From assembly GCF_014642855.1 (NCBI RefSeq), contig NZ_BMJB01000001.1:992001-1056000 (forward strand): DNA of 64,000 bases, written 5' to 3'. Under the pieces are notes generated by a model that saw only the letters and a list, made by a program, of their open reading frames with translations, was not told where the DNA came from and did not search any database. The position numbers and the translations under genes are program-made. How positions within the stretch are numbered: position 1 is the stretch's first letter; each line of letters starts with the position of its first letter. Of this stretch, positions 52,277 to 61,144 are shown one piece after another. Source of the DNA: Edaphobacter acidisoli (GTDB lineage: Bacteria > Acidobacteriota > Terriglobia > Terriglobales > Acidobacteriaceae).

Positions 52277-53149
52277 ATGAGAAAGATGATAGGGCTGTCA
52301 CTGGGAATATTTCTTTTGAGTGCGGGTTCAGGCGCGATGCTGGCGCAGATGAATCCCGATGGCACGACGAATCCGCCGAAGGTTCTCCTGATTCAACGCG
52401 AGTTTTTGAAGCCAGGCAAACAAGGGAGCTTGCACGAAAAGAGCGAAAGCGCCTTTGTCCGCGCAATGGAAGCGGCCAAGTGGCCGGAGCATTACTTCGC
52501 CATGAACTCCATGTCCGGCCCATCGCGAGCGCTGTTCATCATCGGCTACGACTCCTTCGCCGCTTTGGAAAAGGACAACGACGGGATGATGCATGACAAA
52601 ACGCTCTCCGCCGCATTCGACCGCGCAGCCATTGCCGACGGCGATCTGCTCTCCAAATATGACTCAAGCATCTGGACCTATGAAGACGATATGAGTCTCC
52701 GCGGCCCGGTCAAAATCGAGCAGATGCGCTACTTCGAACTGGATTCGATAACGGTCAAGCCTGGCCATCATCATGATTGGTTCGAACTGGCGAATCTCTA
52801 TAAAAAAGGCTATGCCGACATTCCCGACGCGCACTGGGCCATATGGAGCCTTGCCTACGGAAGCGCCGATAGCGATGTCTATCTCATAGCGATTCCCATG
52901 CGATCGCTCTCCGAAGTAGATCAGATGTTCGCCGACCAGAGTAAATTCAGACAGGCCCTTGGCGCGGATGGAATGAAGCGTCTGTCAGAGCTCTCAGCAG
53001 CCTGCATCAAGAGCTCCGACTCACAGCTCTTCGAGATGGCGCCGAAGATGAGCTACCCGCCCGCCGCCTGGGCTGAAGAGAACCCCGGCCTCTGGAAGCA
53101 GAAAGCCGAGGCTTCAGCAAAGAAAGAAGCCGCCAAACCAAAGCAGTAA
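52277..53149 (+). CDS. Exported hypothetical protein, NIPSNAP-like segments
   Basis: 290 residues with a signal peptide (MIGLSLGIFLLSAGSGAMLAQ). Two similar halves are visible, each with a hydrophobic strand, a helix and a substrate-like SIWTYEDD or aromatic patch; RYFELDSITVKPGHHHDWFELANLYKKGY resembles the ferredoxin-like alpha+beta barrel of NIPSNAP/ABM domains. The C-terminal tail is Lys/Ala-rich. Ribosome site GGAGGG lies 9 nt upstream. Monocistronic, ending at a hairpin. No function can be assigned. Confidence 0.75.
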   Translation: MRKMIGLSLGIFLLSAGSGAMLAQMNPDGTTNPPKVLLIQREFLKPGKQGSLHEKSESAFVRAMEAAKWPEHYFAMNSMSGPSRALFIIGYDSFAALEKDNDGMMHDKTLSAAFDRAAIADGDLLSKYDSSIWTYEDDMSLRGPVKIEQMRYFELDSITVKPGHHHDWFELANLYKKGYADIPDAHWAIWSLAYGSADSDVYLIAIPMRSLSEVDQMFADQSKFRQALGADGMKRLSELSAACIKSSDSQLFEMAPKMSYPPAAWAEENPGLWKQKAEASAKKEAAKPKQ

Positions 53150-53165
53150 ACAATCCTGCGTCAGC

Positions 53166-53192
53166 GCCCACCTGCCTCACGTGCGGGTGGGC
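53166..53192 (+). terminator. Terminator after the NIPSNAP-like gene
   Basis: GCCCACC (53166-53172) pairs with GGTGGGC (53186-53192); ATCTTTATCTT follows. Confidence 0.6.
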
Positions 53193-53285
53193 ATCTTTAT
53201 CTTCGCGAACAGACCGAATGAAGGCCCAGGAGTAACTCCCACACCAACAGACAACCACGCAGGACCGCTATAAACTGAGACCACG

Positions 53286-53924
53286 ATGAACTTCAGGCTC
53301 TGTTCCCTTGCACTCATCGCGGCCACAGCCGCCAGCGCTCAAACCACCTCCAAACCCGTCACACACCACACCGCAGCCACACATCACACGGCAGCCACCG
53401 CCTCAAAAATCCCCCACGTCCCGGGCATTCCCAAAACCCTCTACGCCCTCAAGTACATCGACATCTCCATCGGCAAGGGCCCGCTCGCCGAGCCGCAGAA
53501 GTGGTACACCGTCCACTACACCGGATGGCTCCCCGACGGCACGAAATTCGACTCCTCCTACGACCACCCCGGCAAACAGCCCATCACCTTCCCCTACGGC
53601 GCGCACCGCGTCATCTATGGATGGGACACAGGCTTCGAAGGCATGCACATCGGCGGCAAGCGCCGCCTCTTCGTCCCCTATCAGCTCGCCTACGGAGCAG
53701 AGGGCCGCCCTCCCAAAATCCCCGCGAAGAGCGAACTGATCTTCGACGTGGAGCTTCTCGCCCAGTCCGACACGCCTCCCGAAGCCCCAAGGCCTCCAGC
53801 CCCACAGCCCCAACCACAGTCACAGACAGCTCCAGCAACGCCGGCAAACAACGGCGCACAACCCGCTCCAGAAGCAAAACCCGCTACGCCTGACACTCAG
53901 CCAAAAACCGCGAATCCTCAGTGA
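53286..53924 (+). CDS. FKBP-type peptidyl-prolyl isomerase, exported, with Pro/Gln-rich tail
   Basis: 212 residues. Signal peptide (residues 1-19, ending ASAQ), a repeat-like HHTAATHHTAAT linker, and an FKBP domain at about 45-160: YTVHYTGWLPDGTKFDSSYDH, FPYGAHRVIYGWDTGFEGMHIGGKRRLFVPYQLAYG, ELIFDVELL. These carry the active-site aromatic and Asp residues of the family. The tail (about 165-212) is Pro/Gln/Ala-rich, disordered and probably an extension into the periplasm or wall. It would catalyse prolyl bond isomerisation during folding of exported proteins. 48 bp separate it from the ABC gene. Confidence 0.92.
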   Translation: MNFRLCSLALIAATAASAQTTSKPVTHHTAATHHTAATASKIPHVPGIPKTLYALKYIDISIGKGPLAEPQKWYTVHYTGWLPDGTKFDSSYDHPGKQPITFPYGAHRVIYGWDTGFEGMHIGGKRRLFVPYQLAYGAEGRPPKIPAKSELIFDVELLAQSDTPPEAPRPPAPQPQPQSQTAPATPANNGAQPAPEAKPATPDTQPKTANPQ

Positions 53925-53972
53925 CAGCAACCGCGTCTAAACTCAGGAAATAGTAGGAATCGCACCTTACGC

Positions 53973-55715
53973 ATGTTTGAAAAACTAAAGCCGCTCACTC
54001 CGTACCTCAGGCGATATTGGAAGAGCCTCGCCTGGGGCGGAGTGTCCGTGCTGCTCTACAACACACTCAAGATCCTCATCCCGCTCGTCATCGGCCACGC
54101 TATCGACGATATGCAGCACGGCCTCACCCGCGGCAAAATCCTGCATCACGCACTGTTGCTGCTAGCCATCGCCGCCGCCTGCGCAGTCTTTCTCTACCTC
54201 ACGCGCTGGATCATCATCGGTGCCTCGCGCGAGATCGAATACGACATCCGCAACGACCTCTTCCAAAACCTCGAACGCCAGTCCGCCGCCTACTACAACA
54301 CGCACCGCACCGGCGACATCATGGCCCGCACCACCAACGACCTCAACGCCGTCCGCCAACTCCTCGGCCCGGCCATCATGTACAGCGCGAACACCCTCAT
54401 CTTCACTGCCGCCGCGCTGCCCTTCATGATCCGCATCAGCCCAAAGCTCACGCTCTGGGCGTTTGTGCCATTGCCCATAGCCTCTGTACTCGTGCAATAC
54501 TTTGGCGCACGAATTCACCGTCGCTTCGAGCGCATCCAGGCCATGTTCTCCGACATCTCCGCCAAGGCGCAGGAGAACTTCTCCGGAGCACGTCTTATCC
54601 GCGCTTTCGCCCAGGAAGAAGCCGAGATCGCCTCCTTCGAGACCGCGAACCACGAGTACATTCGCCGCAGCCTGCTGCTCGTCCGGCTCATGGCAATGCT
54701 CTGGCCCACGCTTGAGTTCGTCCTTGGGCTCTCGCTGATGATTACGCTCTTTGTCGGCGGTCGCGAGGTCATCCAGCACCACATCACTGTCGGCCAGTTC
54801 ACGGCCTACAACGTCTACATGGTCCAACTCACGTGGCCAATGATCGCCATCGGCTGGGTCGTCAACTTATTCCAGCGTGGCACTGCCTCCGTCGCCCGTA
54901 TCGACGAAATACTCAAGCAGAAACCGGACATCGCCGACGCTCCCAGCGCCGCAGCAACGCCCATCAACGGCGAGATTGAATTCCGCAACCTTACATTCGC
55001 GTACCCCGGCGCAAAGCCCGTACTCAAAGACATCAATCTCAAAATTCCAGCCGGCTCCAGCCTCGCCATCGTTGGCCCCACAGGCTCTGGCAAATCGACC
55101 CTCGTCAATCTCATCCCACGCCTGCAGGACGCCGCTCCCGGAGAAGTCCTGATCGACGGCCAACCCATCCGCAACTTCACCCTCGACGAGTTGCGCAGAA
55201 ACATCGGCTTCGTTCCCCAGGAGACATTTCTCTTCTCCGAAACCATCCGGCAGAACATCGCATTCGGCACACTAGGCGTGACGGACGGACAGGTCGAAGA
55301 TGCCGCCGCCACCGCACACATCGCCAATGAAATCCTTGAATTTCCGCGCGGCTTCGACACCATGGTCGGCGAACGCGGCGTCACGCTCTCCGGCGGCCAG
55401 AAGCAACGCACAGCTATCGCCCGCGCCATCATCCGCGACCCGCGCATCCTCATCCTCGACGACGCCCTCGCCAGCGTGGACACCTACACCGAAGAACGCA
55501 TCCTCGGCGGCCTGCGCGAACAGATGCAGGGCCGCACCACGATCTTCATCTCCCACCGCATCTCAACCGCTCGTAACGCAGACCGCATCGCCGTATTGGT
55601 CAACGGCCGCATCGCCGAACTGGGCACGCACGAAGAGCTGCTAAGCCGCAACGGTTACTACACCAGCCTCTTTGAAAAGCAGCGCCTCGAAGAAGAGATC
55701 TCCGTCACCGCCTGA
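53973..55715 (+). CDS. ABC exporter, fused membrane and ATPase domains
   Basis: 580 residues. Type I exporter membrane domain (six helices, 1-310), with the SAAYYNTHRTGDIMARTTNDLNAVR coupling region. ATPase domain 335-580: Walker A GPTGSGKST (368-376), Q-loop VPQETFLFSETI, signature LSGGQ (472-476), Walker B ILILDDALASVD, and H-loop ISHRIS. The half-transporter would dimerise and move lipids, peptides or drugs outward (MsbA/LmrA-like). Substrate cannot be assigned. FliS starts on the opposite strand downstream. Confidence 0.94.
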   Translation: MFEKLKPLTPYLRRYWKSLAWGGVSVLLYNTLKILIPLVIGHAIDDMQHGLTRGKILHHALLLLAIAAACAVFLYLTRWIIIGASREIEYDIRNDLFQNLERQSAAYYNTHRTGDIMARTTNDLNAVRQLLGPAIMYSANTLIFTAAALPFMIRISPKLTLWAFVPLPIASVLVQYFGARIHRRFERIQAMFSDISAKAQENFSGARLIRAFAQEEAEIASFETANHEYIRRSLLLVRLMAMLWPTLEFVLGLSLMITLFVGGREVIQHHITVGQFTAYNVYMVQLTWPMIAIGWVVNLFQRGTASVARIDEILKQKPDIADAPSAAATPINGEIEFRNLTFAYPGAKPVLKDINLKIPAGSSLAIVGPTGSGKSTLVNLIPRLQDAAPGEVLIDGQPIRNFTLDELRRNIGFVPQETFLFSETIRQNIAFGTLGVTDGQVEDAAATAHIANEILEFPRGFDTMVGERGVTLSGGQKQRTAIARAIIRDPRILILDDALASVDTYTEERILGGLREQMQGRTTIFISHRISTARNADRIAVLVNGRIAELGTHEELLSRNGYYTSLFEKQRLEEEISVTA

Positions 55716-55733
55716 AATTCCCCGGCGCCTGTC

Positions 55734-56207
55734 TTACGCCAGCCAACGCGATCCATTGCTGGCCTCAGACATCTCCTGCGACACCACCGCCGGCAAAAAC
55801 TTCTCCTCGCGCGTCCGCAACTCCCTCGGCAGAACACGCCCAGCCTCAGGATCACGCGCCACCACAACCCACGCATCGCGAACATTGCGCACACACGCAA
55901 TCACCTCGCGGAACTGCTCCACCGACTCAACATGCGAGGCCTCAAGCGTCATCGTAAACATCGCAGCATAAAAATCAGACAACGCCGTCGCCGCGCTTCC
56001 CCCAACATCCGGACGCAACCGCGCCTGCAAGTACATCAAAATATCCAACACCTTCTTAACCGCAACACGCCGCCCATGCACATCATTCTCTTCAGCACAC
56101 TGCATCGCCCGATACAAAAATCGGAGCCCAGCATCGTAAAGTGCCACGACAAGTTCCACCCCTGTCGCTCCCGCCAGCGACTGCTCCTGATAGCTCTTTC
56201 CGTTCAC
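55734..56207 (-). CDS. fliS: Flagellin chaperone FliS, GTG start
   Basis: 157 residues; binds the C-terminus of newly made flagellin and keeps it soluble until export. Start is GTG 56207, 6 nt after GGAGG, inside the fliD stop region (GGAGGATAAAG), so translation is coupled to fliD. Family features: GVELVVALYDAGLRFLYRAMQCAEENDVHGRRVAVKKVLDIL (helices of the four-helix bundle, written here in part) and later ALSDFYAAMFTMTLEASHVES. The C-terminal 30 residues are extra. Confidence 0.9.
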   Translation of the reverse strand: MNGKSYQEQSLAGATGVELVVALYDAGLRFLYRAMQCAEENDVHGRRVAVKKVLDILMYLQARLRPDVGGSAATALSDFYAAMFTMTLEASHVESVEQFREVIACVRNVRDAWVVVARDPEAGRVLPRELRTREEKFLPAVVSQEMSEASNGSRWLA

Positions 56208-56209
56208 CT

Positions 56210-57568
56210 TTATCCTCCATTACCTGTGTTGTAGCCGGTCACGGCGCTATACATCTCGTTCACCTCGTTGAGCTGGCTCGGAATCGACTGCATGACCTGG
56301 TTTGCCGTATTCAGCTCAGTCGTAAGGTTGGTCTGTTCTGTCGCCAATAACGCCTGCTCATTACTGATGTTCTGGTTCAGCGTCGCTTCTTCCGAGCTGT
56401 TCTGCTGCTGCGCCAGATAGATCAAACTGGTATTGCTCGCGGTGCCAAGATTGTTCAGCGTGGTGGAAAATGTCTGGCCGAAGCTCTTCGAGTTCTGCAG
56501 AAATCCCACGACATCCGAATAGTTGCTCGTCAGAACGCTATTCAGCGTGTCCGTATTCAACGTCAACGTTCCATCCTGGTTGAACTCAACACCAAGCTGG
56601 TTGATGCTCGAAATTGAACCGCTCGCAGCCCCTCCAAGCAGCGCGCTCGTAAGCTGGTTCTGCAAAGTAGCCAGCGTTGGGCTGCCAAACAAAGGCTCGG
56701 CATTGCCACTCGAATCGTTCTTCTCCTGGCCATTGATCGTCGTCACGACCGCGTTATACGCAGTCACAAAACTCTGCATCGCCGTCGTAACAGCGGAATC
56801 ATCGTTCGTAATCTCAACCTGCACCGGCGACGATGCCGAGGCCGAAAGCAGTTGAACTGTCACGCCAGGGATAGCATTGGTCACCGTGTTGGAGGCGCTC
56901 GTTACGGCGACGCCATCCACCGACAGGCTCGCATCCTGCCCTGCCTGCCCCGTATAAAAATTGACCGCCGAACTAGTCGTCGAATCAGTCAGGCTGCTCG
57001 AAAGCGAGATCTGCCCGGCCGCGCCGCTCGATGTGCTCACCAGCGAGAGCCGTGACCCGCTCGCGTCTGTAATCACATTCGCTGTCACGCCAATCGAGGC
57101 CTGATTAATTGCGCTCGCCAACGTAGAAAGCGTGTTGCTGCTGCTGCCCACGGTAATCGTATTGCCGTTGATCGTCAGGCTTCCCGAGAGTGTGTCCGAC
57201 GCATTAGCAATCGCGTCCGAGTACTCCGACGAAGTCTGCGCCAACGAATTGACCACGATCGTATGGCTGCCTGCAATTGCGGAAGAAGATGCCGAAGTCA
57301 GCTCCAACACATTGTTATTCGAGCTCGATCCCTGCATCTGCGACATCACACCACTGAAGTCTGTCAACGATTGCAGCGAAGTCGTCAGGCTCGAAAGGTC
57401 CGAGCCCAGCGTCGAAAGCACCGTGTCCTGGGCCTGCAACGACGTAAGCTGGTTCTGCCACGGCGTCTCAATAGCCTGTTGCGACGCAAGAATCGCCGTC
57501 ACGGTAGAGGCAACATCAAAGCCTTGCCCGCTCGTCGCCGCTCCGAAGTTGATGCCAACTGTTCCCAT
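56210..57568 (-). CDS. fliD: Flagellar hook-associated protein 2 (filament cap)
   Basis: Start at ATG 57568, giving MGTVGINFGAATSGQGFDVA, a typical FliD N-terminus; the longer frame to 57646 has no such fit and the ribosome site is weak either way. 452 residues: FliD_N coiled coil (LASQQAIETPWQNQLTSLQAQ), a variable Ser/Thr-rich middle and a FliD_C helix pair with TALNTVLTSNYSDVVGFL-type DTLNSVLTSNYSDVVGFLQ and NISNEQALLATEQTNLT. Caps the filament and assists flagellin folding. Lies between flagellin and fliS. Confidence 0.93.
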   Translation of the reverse strand: MGTVGINFGAATSGQGFDVASTVTAILASQQAIETPWQNQLTSLQAQDTVLSTLGSDLSSLTTSLQSLTDFSGVMSQMQGSSSNNNVLELTSASSSAIAGSHTIVVNSLAQTSSEYSDAIANASDTLSGSLTINGNTITVGSSSNTLSTLASAINQASIGVTANVITDASGSRLSLVSTSSGAAGQISLSSSLTDSTTSSAVNFYTGQAGQDASLSVDGVAVTSASNTVTNAIPGVTVQLLSASASSPVQVEITNDDSAVTTAMQSFVTAYNAVVTTINGQEKNDSSGNAEPLFGSPTLATLQNQLTSALLGGAASGSISSINQLGVEFNQDGTLTLNTDTLNSVLTSNYSDVVGFLQNSKSFGQTFSTTLNNLGTASNTSLIYLAQQQNSSEEATLNQNISNEQALLATEQTNLTTELNTANQVMQSIPSQLNEVNEMYSAVTGYNTGNGG

Positions 57569-57673
57569 CGTCCCGCCCGATCGTCGATTTGTGCTGCACA
57601 TCAACAGCAAGCACAAGGCCAATGCAGAGCTCATTGCATTAGGCACAACTAATGTCGCACTGGAAAACAGAGC

Positions 57674-57705
57674 GGACGGCGTCCCTCACAACCGGATCGC
57701 CGTCC
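57674..57705 (-). terminator. Terminator after the flagellin gene
   Basis: GGACGGCG (57674-57681) pairs with CGCCGTCC (57698-57705) around a 16-nt loop. On the minus strand the tail is GCTCTGTTTTCC. Confidence 0.65.
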
Positions 57706-57718
57706 ACCCTCTGAACGA

Positions 57719-58924
57719 CTACTGCATCAGTTTCAGAATCTCCTGCTGCACGCTGTTCGCCTGCGCAAGAGCGCTGATACCGGTCTGGCTGAGCACCTGA
57801 TACTTTGCCATGTCGCTTGTCGCCTGACCATAGTTGGTCGCCTGCACGCTGTCCTGTGCCGCGGTCAGGTTCACCGACTCGGCGCTGGCAACGTTGGAGG
57901 CAGCATTCAACTCGTTGATGCTGGCGCCGATGTTGCCGCGCTGATACGCAATGTCCTGAATTGCGGAGGTCACGTTCGTCAGCACCGTCTGCGCGGTGGC
58001 AGCCGTCAGTGTCGAACCGGCCAGGTTTGTTCCCGCGCCTGGCGTCGTCACGGTCGGGGTCGTATCGGTGAGGGCCGTACCTGTAAGGGTCAGAGTGTTC
58101 GCCGTTCCAGTCGGGCCAGTAATGATCAGCTCATTGGGCGAAGTCGTGCTTTGGCTTGCAACCAGTCCTGATGTGCGGAAGGCCGAATCGTCATTCATCT
58201 GGCCCACTGCCTCAGCAAGCGTAGTGCCCGCGCCAAAGTTCTCAGTGACTGCGCCACCTGCGCCAACCGCTACCTTCAGCGTGCCGGAGACGGTATCCGC
58301 CGCTGAGCCAAAGGTGAACGTTGCTGTCGCGCTTGTCGTTGATGTCGGAGTCGTCGGTGTCGGATTGGTCAGCGCAGTACCTGTGCCCGCGGTTGTCGTT
58401 GCGGTCGTCGTGCCCACGCTGGCATCACTCAGCGAGCCAATCAGCTCGTTGAAAGTTGTCGCGCCCGAAGCCGTGCCATCGCTGACAAACACCGACGTCG
58501 CCGTGTTGGTGAAAACGCTATTGCCGTTGAAGTTCGTCGTTGAACCGATGTTCCCGATTTCGGTCAGGATGTTCTGATACTCCTGGTTCGCCGAGCTGAT
58601 CTGGTTGGCGTTCAGCGTACCGTTCGAGGCCTCGGTCGAGAGCGTAACAGCGCGGTTGAGCAGGTTGGTCACCTGCGCGAGCGCGCCATCGGCAGTCTGC
58701 AATAGACCAACGCCGGAAGAAGCATTCTGCGACGACTGGTTCAGCGCCGCTTCGTTTGCCTGAAGGCCATCGGCCAGCGCAAGGCCGGCGGCGTCGTCCG
58801 CGCCGCTATTGATGCGCGAACCCGAAGAGAGCTGCTGCAAAACATTCTGCAGACTGGACTGCGTCTGGTTCAGATTGTTCTGCGCATAGATTGCTGCGAT
58901 ATTGTTCAACACACCCAAGGACAT
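57719..58924 (-). CDS. fliC: Flagellin
   Basis: Filament protein, 401 residues from ATG 58924, which has AGGAG at 9 nt; the longer frame to 59128 would cover the promoter. Conserved N-terminal D0/D1: AIYAQNNLNQTQSSLQNVLQQ, SGSRINSGADDAAGLALADGL, and NGTLNANQISSANQEYQNIL. Conserved C-terminal ERALANVASAQA-like SINELNAASNVASAESVNLTAA and VLSQTGISALAQANSVQQEILKLMQ. The centre (about 160-300) is a Thr/Gly/Ala-rich variable domain with serine and threonine suited to glycosylation. It is the first gene on the minus arm of the flagellar island. Confidence 0.95.
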   Translation of the reverse strand: MSLGVLNNIAAIYAQNNLNQTQSSLQNVLQQLSSGSRINSGADDAAGLALADGLQANEAALNQSSQNASSGVGLLQTADGALAQVTNLLNRAVTLSTEASNGTLNANQISSANQEYQNILTEIGNIGSTTNFNGNSVFTNTATSVFVSDGTASGATTFNELIGSLSDASVGTTTATTTAGTGTALTNPTPTTPTSTTSATATFTFGSAADTVSGTLKVAVGAGGAVTENFGAGTTLAEAVGQMNDDSAFRTSGLVASQSTTSPNELIITGPTGTANTLTLTGTALTDTTPTVTTPGAGTNLAGSTLTAATAQTVLTNVTSAIQDIAYQRGNIGASINELNAASNVASAESVNLTAAQDSVQATNYGQATSDMAKYQVLSQTGISALAQANSVQQEILKLMQ

Positions 58925-59054
58925 GTAGGAACACTCCTGTATTGCTCGATTTGAACTACCGCGCGTGCCTGTCCCCGGGTGTCGAACCCGTCCTCCCTCT
59001 ATTCCAGAAGAGAGATTCCGGCTCACCTTGCGGAAGACTCCGCGTTCTCCCACC

Positions 59055-59081
59055 TCATCGGCCCTTCCCAAAAGGACTTTA
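59055..59081 (-). promoter_or_regulatory. FliA (sigma-28)-type promoter of flagellin
   Basis: On the minus strand TAAA (59081-59078), 15 bp, GCCGATGA (59062-59055), close to the consensus TAAA-N15-GCCGATAA. Transcript start near 59048 gives a leader of about 125 nt. Confidence 0.8.
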
Positions 59082-59129
59082 GCGCCACGCTCCCACATTG
59101 AGCGCAGCGGGGCGCATTCGGCCTCCATC

Positions 59130-59156
59130 TATAGATACCCGCGTTCCCGCCGATGA
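59130..59156 (+). promoter_or_regulatory. FliA-type promoter of flbD-motAB
   Basis: TATA (59130-59133), 15 bp, GCCGATGA (59149-59156); the -10 element is identical to that of the divergent flagellin promoter. flbD starts 23 bp further on. Confidence 0.6.
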
Positions 59157-59179
59157 GAGACACGGGAGGAACCCGGCAG

Positions 59180-59458
59180 ATGATTCAACTCACCCGACTG
59201 AACGGCAGCCGTCTCGCCGTCAACTGCGACCTTATTAAGTACGCCGAAGCCGCGCCCGACACCGTGCTCACACTCATCACCGGCGAGAAGCTCGTCGTGC
59301 TCGAGCCCTGCAGCGAAGTCTCCCAGCGCACCCTCGACTATCGCGCCGCAGTGCTGCGCAAGGCATGGCCCGAAGCCTCACCCGCACTCACCGCACAGTC
59401 GGTCAACGAAGCAGACAAATGTCTCAGTGCGCGTAAACAAGGTTCACAACAGCAGTAA
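59180..59458 (+). CDS. flbD: Flagellar FlbD-family protein
   Basis: 92 residues starting at ATG 59180 with GGGAGG at 10 nt; an upstream in-frame start at 59153 lies inside the promoter. FlbD signature: MIQLTRLNGSRLAVNCDLIKYAE (written in part), then TGEKLVVLEPCSEVSQRTLDYR. The C-terminal 30 residues are an unusual extension for a protein normally 60-75 long. FlbD genes commonly precede motA in firmicutes and acidobacteria; molecular role is not settled. motA starts 27 bp downstream. Confidence 0.88.
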   Translation: MIQLTRLNGSRLAVNCDLIKYAEAAPDTVLTLITGEKLVVLEPCSEVSQRTLDYRAAVLRKAWPEASPALTAQSVNEADKCLSARKQGSQQQ

Positions 59459-59485
59459 CCAGCATTCTCCTAAGAAGGACCCGTC

Positions 59486-60262
59486 ATGGACATCGCCAGC
59501 ATCGGCGGCATCATCGTCGCACTCCTCGGCATTCTCTCCGGCATGATGATGGAGGGCGGCAAGATCTCGCAGATCACCCAGCCCACCGCAGCCCTCATCG
59601 TTATCGGCGGAACGATGGGCGCCGTCATGCTTCAGTTCCCTCTCAACATCTTCCTCGCCGCGCTCAAACAGGTCGCACACGTCTTCATGCCCGGCAAGTC
59701 CAGCGGCGAAGAAGTCCTCAAACAGATCGTCACCTTCGCCAACAAAGCCCGCAAAAGCGGCATCGTCTCGCTCGACCAGGACCTCGCCACCGTCGAAGAC
59801 CCATTCCTCAAGCAAGCCCTCATGCTCGCCATCGACGGCACCGAGCCCAACGAGGTCCGCAAAATCATGGAGATGGAGCTCGACAACAAATCCGATCTGG
59901 AAGAAAAAATTCCGCAGGTCTTCGAGGCTGCCGGAGGCTACTCGCCCACCGTCGGTATCATCGGCGCCGTACTCGGACTCATCCAGGTGATGCAGCACCT
60001 CGATAACATTACCGAAGTCGGCCGAGGCATCGCCGTCGCATTCGTCGCCACCATCTACGGCGTTGCATTCGCCAACCTCATCTTTCTTCCCGTCGCGGGC
60101 AAGCTCAAAATCCGCGCGCATCACGAGCACCTCATTAAAGAGATGATGCTCGAAGGCGTCATCTCCATCCTCGAAGGCATGAACCCGCGCATGATCGAGA
60201 CCAAGCTGCGCACCTATCTCTCTGAAAGCACCAGCTCAGCTCACGAGGAAGTCCACGCATGA
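59486..60262 (+). CDS. motA: Flagellar motor stator protein MotA
   Basis: Proton or sodium channel subunit of the stator, 258 residues with four membrane helices: two near the N-terminal end (MDIASIGGIIVALLGILSG, PTAALIVIGGTMGAVMLQFP), a cytoplasmic domain with the torque-loop residues (ALMLAIDGTEPNEVRKIMEMEL), and helices 3-4 in YSPTVGIIGAVLGLIQVMQHL and GIAVAFVATIYGVAFANLIFLP. AAGGA precedes ATG. It overlaps motB by 4 bp. Confidence 0.95.
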   Translation: MDIASIGGIIVALLGILSGMMMEGGKISQITQPTAALIVIGGTMGAVMLQFPLNIFLAALKQVAHVFMPGKSSGEEVLKQIVTFANKARKSGIVSLDQDLATVEDPFLKQALMLAIDGTEPNEVRKIMEMELDNKSDLEEKIPQVFEAAGGYSPTVGIIGAVLGLIQVMQHLDNITEVGRGIAVAFVATIYGVAFANLIFLPVAGKLKIRAHHEHLIKEMMLEGVISILEGMNPRMIETKLRTYLSESTSSAHEEVHA

Positions 60263-61017
60263 GCCGCAAAAAGAAGCAGCACGAGCACGTCAACCACGAG
60301 CGCTGGCTGGTCTCCTACGCCGACTTCATCACCCTGCTCTTCGCATTCTTCGTCGTACTCTTCGCCTCCAGCCAGTCCGACAAGCACAAGCAGCAACAGC
60401 TATCCTCAGCCATGCAATCCGCCTTCCAGCCGCTCGGCGTCTTCGAAGCGCACTCGAAGACGCCGCCGCTCATTCCCGGCGGAGCAGCAACCAACGCCGC
60501 GCCACTCGCGCTTCCCGTCCCCGTCGGACGAGGCAACCAGCACGAGACGCTGGAGGAGACACAAAGGCGTCTCAGCAAATTCCTCGCCCAGCAAATCTCC
60601 TCCGGAGGCATCCCGCCCGGTAGTGTCACCATGCAGATGACCGCCGAAGGCCTTGTCATCTCGCTGCACGAAGCAGGCTTCTTCGCCTCAGGTTCAGCCG
60701 AGGTCCGCACACAATCCATCCCCACGCTTCAGCGCCTCGCCGAACAACTACCCGCAGGCCCGCTCCGCATCGAAGGCCACACCGACAACATCCCCATCCA
60801 CAACTCGCAGTACGCCACCAACTGGGAGCTCTCCACCGCACGCGCCACCTCCATCGCGCGCCTGCTGCTCTCCACCGGCCACATCGACCCAGCCAACGTT
60901 GCCGCCGCCGGCTACGCCGAATACCACCCCATCGCGTCGAACGCCACCGAAGCAGGCCGCGCACAAAACCGCCGCGTCGACATCATCCTTTTACGACACC
61001 CAGCATCTTCACCATAA
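60259..61017 (+). CDS. motB: Flagellar motor stator protein MotB
   Basis: 252 residues. One membrane helix after ERWLVSYADFITLLFAFFVV, with the ion-binding Asp22 in YADF, then a linker (80-130) and an OmpA-like peptidoglycan-binding domain (about 130-245: IEGHTDNIPIHNSQYATNWE, LSTARATSIARLL, EAGRAQNRRVDIILL). It anchors the stator to the wall and opens its channel on assembly. Translation coupled to motA. Confidence 0.95.
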   Translation: MSRKKKQHEHVNHERWLVSYADFITLLFAFFVVLFASSQSDKHKQQQLSSAMQSAFQPLGVFEAHSKTPPLIPGGAATNAAPLALPVPVGRGNQHETLEETQRRLSKFLAQQISSGGIPPGSVTMQMTAEGLVISLHEAGFFASGSAEVRTQSIPTLQRLAEQLPAGPLRIEGHTDNIPIHNSQYATNWELSTARATSIARLLLSTGHIDPANVAAAGYAEYHPIASNATEAGRAQNRRVDIILLRHPASSP

Positions 61018-61052
61018 CGCGCTTCTTCAACTGCCCTACTAAATCCTTAGGA

Positions 61053-61087
61053 TGTCATTCTGAGCGCAGCGAAGAACCCCCGCATTT
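61053..61087 (+). repeat. Dispersed acidobacterial repeat, copy A
   Basis: GTCATTCTGAGCGCAGCGA then AGAACCCCCGCATTTT is a motif I recall as widely dispersed in acidobacterial and other bacterial genomes. TTCT and AGAA arms flank the GAGCGCAGCG core. A related copy at 62991-63014 lies on the other side of the two envelope genes. Confidence 0.6.
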
Positions 61088-61144
61088 TGCCTGCGGAGCC
61101 ATGAGCCTTCGGGGAAGAATCCATGCTCCATTTATACTGACCGC

